Source of the DNA: Rhizobiales bacterium 32-66-11
Lineage (GTDB): Bacteria > Pseudomonadota > Alphaproteobacteria > Rhizobiales > Xanthobacteraceae
Direction: 5' to 3'
Length of the DNA: 33,195 bases
Assembly (NCBI GenBank): GCA_002304505.1
Contig: NCEH01000078.1
Span: forward strand, 1 to 33,195
Under the pieces are notes generated by a model. That model searched no databases. It saw only the letters and a list, made by a program, of their open reading frames with translations, and was not told where the DNA came from. Shown here piece by piece: positions 8,139-16,005 of the stretch. Positions within the stretch are counted from its first letter, which is position 1; every line of letters begins with the position of its first letter. A program made the translations under genes and the position numbers.

Positions 8139-8762
8139 ATGAATGTGAAGGCGGTGCGCCAGCGCCTCGATCCGGCCAAGCGGTCCGAACTCATATTGGA
8201 TGAAGCGCTGAACTTGTTCGGCACCTCCCACTACAGCATCGTCACGGTGCGCGACATCGCATTGGCCTGCGGGATCAATGTCGGGCTGATCTATCATTAT
8301 TTCGAGAACAAGGATCATCTGTTCCGCAGCGTGCTCGCCCACGCGTTGAACCAGATCATGGCCGGATACGAGGCGCGGCGCGGCGCGCGCGACAATGATC
8401 CGCTCTCCGATATCGGCGCCTGGCTCGATGTCCAGATCGAGATCGCCCCCACGGTGACGCGCATGGTCAAGATCATGGCCGATTATGCGGCCTTGAATGC
8501 CCGCGATGCGCAGGTGGACCAATTGATCGCGGATTTCTATCGCGACGAGCGGACCCTGGTGGAAGAGACGCTGGCGCGGGGCATCGCCGCCGGCCTGTAT
8601 CGGCCCGTGGACACGGCCAAGATGGCGCGGCTGATCGGCCTGCATCTCGATGGCATCTTCCATGCTTCCGCCAGCCGTGGCGATGATCGCATCGCTGCCG
8701 ACATCGAGGAATTGCGCGAGTTCATCCTTCATTTCCTGGGCGTGCGGCCGGACCGGGCCTGA
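8139..8762 (+). CDS. TetR/AcrR family transcriptional regulator
   Basis: A 207-residue regulator with an N-terminal TetR helix-turn-helix (about residues 17-62: RSELILDEALNLFG, TVRDIALACGINVGLIYHYFENKDHLF) and a helical ligand-binding C-terminal part. The start is ATG 8139, with GAAGGGAGAG just upstream; an earlier in-frame start at 8088 has no ribosome site. It is divergent from the ABC/monooxygenase operon and 40 bp upstream of the amidohydrolase gene, so it likely controls both transcripts through the palindromes at 7904-7936. The Rut operon regulator RutR is also a TetR protein, but this one does not resemble RutR beyond the helix-turn-helix. The effector is unknown. Confidence 0.92.
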   Translation: MNVKAVRQRLDPAKRSELILDEALNLFGTSHYSIVTVRDIALACGINVGLIYHYFENKDHLFRSVLAHALNQIMAGYEARRGARDNDPLSDIGAWLDVQIEIAPTVTRMVKIMADYAALNARDAQVDQLIADFYRDERTLVEETLARGIAAGLYRPVDTAKMARLIGLHLDGIFHASASRGDDRIAADIEELREFILHFLGVRPDRA

Positions 8763-8802
8763 GCGCGCTCCCGTCCCCGAGCACGCATCCGACGGAGCGT
8801 CC

Positions 8803-9612
8803 ATGCTGATCGCTTTATTGCAGATGACGCCGGTCGCCGCCGATCCGGCCGCCAATCTCGCCCGCATCGCGCAGGCGGCCATGGCGGCGGGGGCCTTCGG
8901 CTGCGATCTCCTGGTGACCCCGGAAATGGGCGTCACCGGCTACAATATCGGCGCCGATATCGCCCGCCTCGCCGAGCCGCGCGACGGGGCGCTGGTGGCC
9001 CGGCTGGGTGAGATCGCGGCGCGCGCCGGGCTGGCGCTGGTGGCCGGTTTTCCCGAGCGGGCGGACGGGGCGATCTATAACAGCCTGGTCCTGGCGCGGC
9101 CGGACGGCGGCACATTCGTCTATCGCAAATGCCATCTCTTCGGGCCGGACGAGAGGGCGGCCTTCACGCCCTCGAATGCGCTCCCCGGCCTCGTCGAGAT
9201 CGCCGGGCTGAAGGTGGGGTTCCTGATCTGCTACGACGTGGAATTTCCCGAGATGGTGCGGGGCCTTGCCCTCGCCGGCGCGGATCTGGTGGTGGTCCCG
9301 ACCGCGCTCGCCGCCACCCCCTCCTGCCGCCGCATCGCGCTCAGCCTGGTGCCGGCGCGGGCGTTGGAGAACCATGTTTTCATCGCCTATGCGGATCTGT
9401 GCGGCAGCGAGCGCGGGCTGACCTATCAGGGCTGCTCGGTGATCGCGGCGCCGGACGGGGAGGATCTGGCGCGGGCGGGAGAGGCCGAGGCGCTGCTCAT
9501 GGCGCGGATCGCGCCCGGCGCCTATGCCGCCGCGCGGGCGGAAAATCCCTATCCGGACGACCGCCGCCCGGCGCTGTACGCGGCCCGGCGCGCGGGGGCG
9601 GCGGACGGATAG
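8803..9612 (+). CDS. Nitrilase-superfamily carbon-nitrogen hydrolase (amidase-like)
   Basis: A 269-residue hydrolase cleaving a non-peptide C-N bond, releasing ammonia or a carbamate. The catalytic triad is in the expected order and spacing: Glu41 (TPEMG), Lys109 (YRKCHLFG) and Cys143 (LICYDVEFPE). The start is ATG 8803, with GGAG (8794-8797) five bases upstream; the frame is open upstream into tetR, but that part is not hydrolase-like. It follows tetR by 40 bp. In the divergent Rut-like operon no RutB-type amidohydrolase is present, so this enzyme may do the amide or ureido cleavage step. It resembles aminoamidases and carbamoylputrescine amidases broadly; the substrate is not resolved. Confidence 0.92.
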   Translation: MLIALLQMTPVAADPAANLARIAQAAMAAGAFGCDLLVTPEMGVTGYNIGADIARLAEPRDGALVARLGEIAARAGLALVAGFPERADGAIYNSLVLARPDGGTFVYRKCHLFGPDERAAFTPSNALPGLVEIAGLKVGFLICYDVEFPEMVRGLALAGADLVVVPTALAATPSCRRIALSLVPARALENHVFIAYADLCGSERGLTYQGCSVIAAPDGEDLARAGEAEALLMARIAPGAYAAARAENPYPDDRRPALYAARRAGAADG

Positions 9613-9626
9613 GCGGCGGACGGATA
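9597..9626 (+). repeat. 15-bp perfect tandem duplication over a stop codon
   Basis: The unit GGCGGCGGACGGATA occurs twice head to tail at 9597-9611 and 9612-9626. The first copy ends in the TA of the amidohydrolase TAG stop, and the second lies in the 3' untranslated gap. It looks like a replication-slippage duplication and leaves the protein unchanged. Confidence 0.85.
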
Positions 9627-9641
9627 GCGGCCGCGGGATAA

Positions 9642-10475
9642 TCAGGAGGCCGGGACGGTCCCGGCCTTGGTGCGCGGGACGCGGGACGCGGCCTTGCCGC
9701 GCGCCGGCTGCGGAGGCGATGCCGTTTCGCCGGCGTCCGGGTCGGCCGCGCCGCCGCCGGCTTTGGCTGCCGCCCGCTTTCCCGCCGTGCGCGGCTCGGG
9801 TTCCTCTTTGGCATCCAGGCCGGCCAGCGATTCAAGCACCATGCCCGCTTTGTGGCGCAGATGGTCGCGCAGGATGCGGCCGAGCCTCGGGCCGTCGCGC
9901 TCCGCCAGCGCTTCCATCATGCGCTCGTGGTCGTCCACCGCCTCGCGCCAGCGGGCCGGCGATTTCTTCGCCACGAACCGCACCGCATGGATGCGCACCA
10001 TCAGATTATTATAGAGCTGGGTCAGCGGCGCATTGCCGGCGATCTCGAAGAAGGCGGCGTGGATCGCCTTGTTGAGGTTGAGATAGGGCGCGACCTCGCC
10101 CGCCTGGTAATGGGCGACCATCGCATCGTGCATGGCCTTGAGCTTGGCGAACTGCGCCTTGGTGATGCGGGTGCAGGCGATTTCCCCGGCGAGCGCTTCC
10201 AGCGCGCCCATGATGGGGAAATAGGCGTCGATCTCCTCATTCGAGATCCGCGCGACCATGGCGCCGCGATTGGGCGTGAGCACCAGCAGGCCCTCGGCCG
10301 CCAGCACCTTCAGCGCTTCCCGCAAGGGTGTGCGCGAAACGCCGAAGCGGGCGCACAGCGCCTGTTCGGGAATCTTGTCGCCCGGCTGCAATTCGTCGCC
10401 GAGGATCATGTCGCGCAGCAGCGGCACCAATTCGCCGTGCAGGCTGCGCCGGGTAATGATGGCCTTCTCGGGCAT
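9642..10475 (-). CDS. GntR family regulator, FCD subfamily, with a basic C-terminal tail
   Basis: A 277-residue regulator. Residues about 10-80 form the winged helix-turn-helix (ALCARFGVSRTPLREALKVL, LVLTPNRGAMV). Residues about 90-220 form the all-helical FCD ligand-binding domain, with metal-type His residues in NLNKAIHAAFFEIAGN, DHERMMEAL and RDHLRHKAG. A tail of about 57 residues rich in Ala, Lys, Arg, Pro and Gly follows, which is longer than usual for the family. The start is ATG 10475 with AGGAGAGG upstream. It lies 78 bp downstream of the aminotransferase on the same strand, so it is probably cotranscribed and controls that gene and the divergent FAD/Fe-S and tct genes. The effector is likely a 2-hydroxy or dicarboxylic acid (inference). 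Confidence 0.9.
   Translation of the reverse strand: MPEKAIITRRSLHGELVPLLRDMILGDELQPGDKIPEQALCARFGVSRTPLREALKVLAAEGLLVLTPNRGAMVARISNEEIDAYFPIMGALEALAGEIACTRITKAQFAKLKAMHDAMVAHYQAGEVAPYLNLNKAIHAAFFEIAGNAPLTQLYNNLMVRIHAVRFVAKKSPARWREAVDDHERMMEALAERDGPRLGRILRDHLRHKAGMVLESLAGLDAKEEPEPRTAGKRAAAKAGGGAADPDAGETASPPQPARGKAASRVPRTKAGTVPAS
9647..9667. terminator. Perfect inverted repeat at a convergent 3' end (possible terminator)
   Basis: The 10-base arms AGGCCGGGAC (9647-9656) and GTCCCGGCCT (9658-9667) are separated by one G. The repeat overlaps the last codons of the gntR gene and lies just past the amidohydrolase stop, between convergent transcripts. Neither strand has a following T-run, so it may act as a 3' stabilising stem or a weak terminator. 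Confidence 0.4.
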
Positions 10476-10486
10476 GGAACGCGTCC

Positions 10487-10499
10487 TCTCCTTAGGAGA
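10487..10499. promoter_or_regulatory. Palindrome over the gntR ribosome site
   Basis: TCTCCT-T-AGGAGA is a perfect 13-base inverted repeat that includes the AGGAG Shine-Dalgarno sequence of the gntR gene, read on the minus strand. It could hide the ribosome site in a small hairpin or serve as an autoregulatory site. The palindrome is seen directly; its role is speculation. Confidence 0.3.
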
Positions 10500-10553
10500 A
10501 GTGTCCCGGTCCGGCGCGGGAATGCAAGCGCTCCCGCGCCGGAATGATGCGGG

Positions 10554-11762
10554 CTATTCCGCGGCGACGGCCACCTGGTTGCGCGCGGCTTCCGTGAGAT
10601 AGTCCATGGCCGCCTGCACGCCGCCCTTGCGATGGGGAATGCCGGCGAGTTCCAATCCCATCTCCACGCCTGCGAGCGCGCCGAGGATGGTCAGGTCGTT
10701 GGTATCGCCGAGATGGCCGATGCGGAACACCCGGCCCTGGAGCTTGGTGAGGCCGGTGCCGAGCGAAATGTCGAAATGCTCCAGCGCCACCTGGCGGAAG
10801 CGGTCGGCATCATGGCCTTCCGGCACCAGCACGGCGGTGAGCGAGGAGGAATAATATTTCGCCTCCCGGCACAGCACCTCCAGCCCCCAGGCGCGCACGG
10901 CGCGGCGGGTGGCTTCGGCATGGCGATCGTGGCGGGCGAAGACGTTCTCCAGCCCTTCCTCATTGAGCATGTCGATGGCCTCGGCGAGGCCGTAGAGCAA
11001 GGTGGTGCCCGGCGTATAGGGGAAGAAGCCGTTGCGGTTGGGGCCGAGCATTTCTTCCCACGCCCAGAACAGCTTCGGCAGCTTGGAGGTCTTGGTGGCG
11101 GCGAGCGCCTTCTCGCTCACGGCGGTGAAGGAGAGGCCGGGCGGCAGCATCAGGCCCTTCTGCGAGCCTGCCACCGTGACGTCCACGCCCCATTCGTCGT
11201 GGCGATAATCGATCGAGGCCAGCGAGGAGATGGTGTCCACCAGCAGCAAAGCCGGATGGCCTGCAGCATCGATGGCGCGGCGGATCTCCGGCACCAAGGT
11301 GATGCAGCCGGTGGAGGTCTCGTTGTGCACCACGCACACGGCCTTGATCTCGTGCGCCTTGTCTTCGCGCAGCCGCGCCTCGATGGCGGCGGCATCCGCG
11401 CCGATGCGCCAGTCGGAGGCGATGAATTCCGGCTGAATGCCGATCTTCAGCGCCATGTTCTTCCACAAAGTGGCGAAATGCCCGGTCTCGAACATCAGCA
11501 CCTTGTCGCCGGCGGACAGCGTGTTCACCAGCGCCGCTTCCCACGCCCCGGTGCCCGAGGCGGGATAGATGATGACCGGGCTGCTGGTGCGGAAAATCGT
11601 CTTGATGCCCTCCAGCACCCGACGCCCGAGCTTCTGGAAATCCGGTCCGCGATGGTCGATCACGGGCATGTCCATGGCCCGCATGATGCGGTCGGGCACC
11701 GGCGTCGGGCCGGGAATCTGCAGGAAATGGCGCCCCGCGACGCGGGCGGAATTGCTGGCCAT
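10554..11762 (-). CDS. PLP-dependent aminotransferase, serine/alanine-glyoxylate aminotransferase (SgaA-like) family
   Basis: A 402-residue class V aminotransferase that would convert glyoxylate (or a similar 2-oxoacid) to glycine using an amino-acid donor. Features are the N-terminal FLQIPGPTPVPDRIM, IDHRGPDF, PASGTGAWEAAL, HNETSTG, the cofactor Asp176 in LLLVDTISS and the PLP-binding Lys202 in GSQKGLMLPPG. It resembles serine-glyoxylate aminotransferase of methylotrophs and the aspartate-glyoxylate enzyme BhcA; the donor cannot be decided. I prefer ATG 11762, with AGGGGAG nine bases upstream, over ATG 11786, which lacks a ribosome site. It is divergent from the FAD/Fe-S dehydrogenase gene, whose product would be such a 2-oxoacid. 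Confidence 0.9.
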   Translation of the reverse strand: MASNSARVAGRHFLQIPGPTPVPDRIMRAMDMPVIDHRGPDFQKLGRRVLEGIKTIFRTSSPVIIYPASGTGAWEAALVNTLSAGDKVLMFETGHFATLWKNMALKIGIQPEFIASDWRIGADAAAIEARLREDKAHEIKAVCVVHNETSTGCITLVPEIRRAIDAAGHPALLLVDTISSLASIDYRHDEWGVDVTVAGSQKGLMLPPGLSFTAVSEKALAATKTSKLPKLFWAWEEMLGPNRNGFFPYTPGTTLLYGLAEAIDMLNEEGLENVFARHDRHAEATRRAVRAWGLEVLCREAKYYSSSLTAVLVPEGHDADRFRQVALEHFDISLGTGLTKLQGRVFRIGHLGDTNDLTILGALAGVEMGLELAGIPHRKGGVQAAMDYLTEAARNQVAVAAE

Positions 11763-11906
11763 CGGGTTTGGCTCCCCTTGGATCATTGGGCGGCCGGAAA
11801 AATCCCTGCCGCGATTTAGCGTTCTGTTTCAGGCCTTTGGCCTTCGCGGCCGGCGCCGGTCCGGGGCCCGGACACGGCGCGGCGACACCAGCGCGCGAAA
11901 CGCATC

Positions 11907-11932
11907 TTGCATGAAATGAATTATGAATGCAA
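11907..11932. promoter_or_regulatory. Candidate operator TTGCAT-N14-ATGCAA in a divergent promoter region
   Basis: The 6-base arms TTGCAT (11907-11912) and ATGCAA (11927-11932) flank an AT-rich centre with repeated ATGAA units, in an otherwise very GC-rich region. It lies in the 231-bp gap between the aminotransferase and FAD/Fe-S genes, suiting control of both by the nearby GntR protein. The gap also holds GTCCGGG-G-CCCGGAC (11859-11873) and AGGCC-ttt-GGCCT (11831-11843), which may be structural. Regulator assignment is inference. Confidence 0.4.
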
Positions 11933-11993
11933 AATCAGTTTCAAGTCCGGCGATGAGACCGGAAATCAAGGCGCCAGGGTGGGAGAAGTGAGC

Positions 11994-12203
11994 ATGGCGG
12001 CACGTCTGATGCCCGGGCTGGAACGTCGGCTGCGCGCCGAGACCACCGGCGACGTGCTGTTCGACCGCTTCAGCCGCGGCCGCTATTCAACCGACGCCTC
12101 GGTCTATCAGATGATGCCCGTGGGCGTGGTCGTGCCCCGCTCCGTGGACGAGGCGGAGCGCGCCATCGCCTTGGCGCGGGAAGAGGGCCATCGTGCTGGA
12201 TGA
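11994..12203 (+). pseudogene. N-terminal remnant of a FAD/Fe-S 2-hydroxyacid dehydrogenase (frame broken by deletion)
   Basis: From ATG 11994 (GGGAGAAG upstream) the frame encodes about 65 residues typical of the start of FAD_binding_4 dehydrogenases: GDVLFDRFSRGRYSTDASVYQ, PVGVVVPRSVDEAERAIALAREEG. Homologues then continue with the pyrophosphate-binding loop (GGGTSQ-like). Here the sequence jumps at about 12186-12190 into IVLDELNRQLKPHG in another frame and this frame stops at TGA 12201-12203. From family memory about 45-50 codons (roughly 140-150 bp) are absent. This is an internal deletion that also shifts the frame, not a homopolymer slip. It could be true gene decay or an assembly error. 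Confidence 0.75.
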
Positions 12204-14820
12204 ATTGAACCGCCAGTTGAAGCCGCATGGCCTGTGGTTCCCGGTGGATGTCTCCACCGCCTCGCGCGCCACCATCGGCGGCATGGCGGGCAATAATTCC
12301 TGCGGCGGCCGCTCGCTGCGCTATGGCACCATGCGGGACAATGTGATTTCGTTGGACGCCGTGCTGGCCGACGGCACGCCGGCCCATTTCGGCGCCGTCT
12401 CCCCCAATCTGCATGAGATCGAGACCGGCTCGCCGCTGCTGCCGCTGGCGCAGGATCTCCTCGCGCTCGGTGCCCGCGAGGCGGACGAGGTCGCGGCGCG
12501 GTTTCCGAAAGTTCAGCGCCGCGTGGGCGGCTATAATCTGGACGCCTTGCTACCGGGAAAGCCGCTGAACCTTGCCCATCTGCTGGTGGGCTCGGAAGGC
12601 ACGCTCGCCTTTTCCACCCGCATCGAGCTGAAGCTGTGGCCGGTGCTCGGCAAGCGCGCGCTCGGCGCCTGCCATTTCGGCAGTTTCTACGAGGCGATGG
12701 ACGCCGCCCAGCATCTGGTGAAGCTGAAGCCCATCGCGGTGGAACTGGTGGATTCCACCTTGCTCGCGCTCGCCTCTGACATCGCCATGTTCCGCCCGAC
12801 CTTGCGCCAGTTCGTGCGCGGCACGCCGGAAGCGATTTTGCTGGTGGAATTCGCGGAGAGCGAGGAAGAAAACACCCTGCGCCTGGAGCGCCTGCACCAG
12901 CTGATGGGCGATCTCGGCTTCGGCTGGGATCGTTCGGGCGCCAAATGGGGCGGGGTGGTGGATGTGCTGAACCCGGCGCTCCAGGCGGCCATCGCCGATG
13001 TGCGCACCTCCGGCCTCAACATCATGATGTCCATGAAGGAAGCCGGAAAGCCGGTGTCCTTCGTGGAGGATTGCGCGGTGCCGCTGGAGCATCTGGCGGA
13101 ATACACGAACCAGCTGACGCAAGTGTTCGAGAAGCACGGCACGCGCGGCACCTGGTATGCCCACGCCTCCGAAGGCTGCCTGCATGTGCGCCCGGTGCTG
13201 AACCTGCGCCAGGACAAGGATCTCAAAGCCATGCGCGCGATCGCCGAGGAGGCGTTCGCTTTGGTGAAATCCTACAAGGGCTCCCATTCCGGCGAGCACG
13301 GCGACGGCATCGTGCGCTCGGAATTCCACGAGACCATGTTCGGCACGCGGCTCGTGAACGCCTTTGCCGAGGTGAAGGACCGCTTCGATCCGCAAGGCCT
13401 CTATAATCCCGGAAAGATCGTGCGGGCGCCGAAATTCGACGACCGCAGCGTGATGCGCTACGGCCCCGGCTATGCCGGCCTGCCCATGGAAACGCGGCTC
13501 GACTGGTCGGCCTATTCCGGCTCCGGCGGCGGGTTCCAGGGCGCGGTGGAGATGTGCAACAACAACGGCGCGTGCCGTAAGCTGTCCGGCGGCACCATGT
13601 GCCCGTCCTATCGCGTCACCCGCAATGAGAAGGACGTGACGCGCGGCCGGGCCAATACGCTGCGCCTCGCCGTCACCGGCCAATTGGGCCCGGATGCCTT
13701 CACCTCCGACGAAATGGCCGAGACGCTAAAGCTGTGCGTCTCCTGCAAGGGCTGCCGGCGCGAATGCCCGACCGGCGTCGATATGGCCCGCATGAAGATC
13801 GAGGTGCTGGCCGCGCGGGCGGAAAAATACGGCCATTCCCTGCGCGACCGGCTGGTGGGCTGGCTGCCGCGCTATGCCCCGCTCGCGGCGAAGCTCGCGC
13901 CGCTGCTCAATTTGCGGGATCGCCTGCCGGGCGCGGCGAAGCTGTCGGAAAAGCTGACCGGCTTCAGCGCCCGCCGCACCTTGCCGCGCTGGCGGCGCGA
14001 TGTGTTCGCGCCCAAGGGCGGCATGTTCGGCAATGTGGACGGGCGCGACGTTGTGTTGTTCGCCGATACCTTCAACCGGGCGTTCGAGAAGGAGAATCTC
14101 GACGCGGCGCTGGAGGTGCTCGTCGCTGGCGGCTACCGGGTGCATCTCGCTTTGCCGCCGGCCGGCGAGCGGCCCTTGTGCTGCGGGCGCACCTTCCTGT
14201 CCGTCGGACGGCCGGATCTCGCGAAGGCCGAGGCCGAGCGGGTGGTTGCCGCGCTCGCTCCCTTCCTCTCGCGCGGCGTGCCGGTGGTGGGCCTGGAGCC
14301 GAGCTGCCTGCTCACCTTCCGCGACGAGGTGCCGGCGCTGCTGAAAACCCCGGCCGCGGAGCGACTCGCCGCCCATGCCCTGCTGTTCGAGGAGTTTTTG
14401 GCCCGCGAGCACGACCAGGGCCGCCTCTCTTTGCCGCTCGGCGCGATCGAGGGCAGCGCTTTGCTCCACGGCCATTGCCACCAGAAGGCGTTTGCCGCCA
14501 TGGGCGCGGTGGAAAAGACGCTGCGGCTCGTGCCGGGGCTGAAGGTGGAGACCATCGAATCCAGCTGCTGCGGCATGGCGGGGGCGTTCGGCTATGGGGC
14601 GGACACCATCGACGTGTCGCTGGCCATGGCGGAACTCTCGCTGCTGCCGGCGGTGCGCGCGGCGAGCGAGGACACCATTCTCGTCGCCGACGGAACCTCC
14701 TGCCGGCATCAGATCGCGGACGGCGCCAAACGCTCCGCGATCCATGTCGCCCGTGTCCTCTCCCGCAGCCTCGCGGCCGGCGTGGACCAGAAGCGGGAGG
14801 CGCAGGAGGCCGCGCAATAG
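12193..14820 (+). pseudogene. Main body of the FAD/Fe-S 2-hydroxyacid (D-lactate/glycolate-type) dehydrogenase lacking its N-terminal FAD loop
   Basis: An open frame of 875 codons from GTG 12193. It holds the rest of the FAD domain (PVDVSTASRATIGGMAGNNSCGGRS, HLLVGSEGTLAF), the FAD-oxidase C-terminal domain (ending HSGEHGDG, FDPQGLYNPGKIV), a two-cluster ferredoxin domain (CNNNGACRKL, MCPSY; CVSCKGCRRECPTG near 13736-13780) and two CCG domains (LCCGRTF, EPSCLL; HGHCHQKAF, SSCCGMAG). Intact homologues of about 950-1000 residues oxidise D-lactate, glycolate or other 2-hydroxyacids and pass electrons to quinones. Without the upstream pyrophosphate loop FAD binding should fail, and no ribosome site precedes GTG 12193. 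The reading frame beyond the deletion is intact, so the lesion is recent or artefactual. tctC follows 67 bp later. Confidence 0.8.
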
Positions 14821-14887
14821 GTGCGTAACCGAAACATCAACAGCCGGAACGAGCGTCGCAAAGGCGCCGGAAACCAAGGAGGAAGCC

Positions 14888-15895
14888 ATGTGGAGTGCCG
14901 AGCTTAAACGCGGTGCCGTCGCCGCCATCTTCGCCGGCGGCCTGTGCGCCGCCGCCCCCGCTCTCGCCTGGGAGCCCACCAAGCCCATCGAGATCATCGT
15001 CCCCGCCGGGGCCGGCGGCGCCACCGACCAGATGGCGCGCATGATCCAGGCCGCCGTGCAGAAGAACAATCTGCTGAAAGTGCCCACCGTGGTCTCGCTG
15101 AAAGGCGGCGCCTCCGGCGGCGAAGGCCTGATGGATATGAAGGCGAGCGCGGGCGATCCCTACAAATTCATCATCGCCCAGTCGTCGATCTATACTTTGC
15201 CGTTCTCGGCGAAGCTGCCCTTCTCCTGGAAGGACATGACGCCGGTGGCGATCATCGCGCTGGATGAATTCGTGCTGTGGGTGAATTCGGGCGCGCCGTA
15301 CAAGACCACGGCCGAATTCACCGCCGCCGCCAAGAAGGCTGGCACCGAGACCCTGCGCATGGGCGGCACCGGCTCCAAGCGCGAGGACCAGATCCTCACC
15401 GCCGCCATCGAGAAGGCGACGGGCGCGAAGTTCGCCTACATCCCCTACAAGTCCGGCGGCGAGGCGGCGACCCAGCTGGTGGGCAACCACACCGAGGCCA
15501 ACGTCAACAACCCGTCCGAGAACGTCGCCCAATGGCGGGCCGGGCAGGTGCGCGCGCTCTGCCTGTTCGACACCGCCCGCCTGCCGTACGACGAGAAGGT
15601 CACGCCCGACATGGCGTGGAAGGACATTCCCACCTGCAAGGAAGTCGGCCTCGACATCGACTACACGATGCTGCGCGGCATCTTCCTGCCCGGGAAGGTC
15701 ACGCCCGATCAGGTCGCCTTCTATCAGGATCTGTTCCGCAAGATCGCGCAGACGCCTGAATACAAGGATTACCTGAAGAACCAGGCGCTCAAAGCCGCCT
15801 ATATCGAGGGCGAGGCGATGACCAAGTTCCTCCAGGAGGACGAGGCCCGCCACAAGGCGCTGATGACCGAGGCCGGCTTCATCGCCGCGCACTGA
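14888..15895 (+). CDS. tctC: Tripartite tricarboxylate transporter substrate-binding protein (TctC family)
   Basis: A 335-residue periplasmic binding protein. Residues 1-27 are a signal peptide (AVAAIFAGGLCAAAPALA, cut before WEP). The mature protein begins with the TctC pattern KPIEIIVPAGAGGATDQMAR, and YIPYKSGGEAATQLVGNH is also typical. It would bind a carboxylate in the periplasm and deliver it to the TctA/TctB membrane pair encoded next. The start is ATG 14888, with AAGGAGG a few bases upstream, one of the strongest ribosome sites in the window, fitting a protein needed in excess. It follows the FAD/Fe-S gene and is separated from tctB by a strong hairpin. Confidence 0.93.
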   Translation: MWSAELKRGAVAAIFAGGLCAAAPALAWEPTKPIEIIVPAGAGGATDQMARMIQAAVQKNNLLKVPTVVSLKGGASGGEGLMDMKASAGDPYKFIIAQSSIYTLPFSAKLPFSWKDMTPVAIIALDEFVLWVNSGAPYKTTAEFTAAAKKAGTETLRMGGTGSKREDQILTAAIEKATGAKFAYIPYKSGGEAATQLVGNHTEANVNNPSENVAQWRAGQVRALCLFDTARLPYDEKVTPDMAWKDIPTCKEVGLDIDYTMLRGIFLPGKVTPDQVAFYQDLFRKIAQTPEYKDYLKNQALKAAYIEGEAMTKFLQEDEARHKALMTEAGFIAAH

Positions 15896-15919
15896 GGTCT
15901 TTGTGACTCCGGCGCAAAA

Positions 15920-15943
15920 CCCTCTCCCGCACGCGGGAGAGGG
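15920..15943. repeat. Intercistronic hairpin element between tctC and tctB
   Basis: The 11-base arms CCCTCTCCCGC (15920-15930) and GCGGGAGAGGG (15933-15943) are separated by two bases. Similar short CCTCTCC...GGAGAGG palindromes are scattered between genes in many Hyphomicrobiales genomes (general knowledge), so this may be one copy of a dispersed family. Lying 25 bp after the tctC stop with no T-run, it could protect tctC mRNA from 3' decay and lower tctBA expression relative to the binding protein. Confidence 0.7.
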
Positions 15944-16005
15944 GAGCGAACGCCAGTTTCCCCATCGGGGGATCCTTCACCCTTTTGCCTTCAGCGGAGC
16001 CCGCC

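Noticed and set aside
9129..9641. Alternative plus-strand frame within the amidohydrolase gene
   Set aside because: Frame-shifted shadow of the nitrilase-type hydrolase; the hydrolase frame is continuous with all three catalytic residues.
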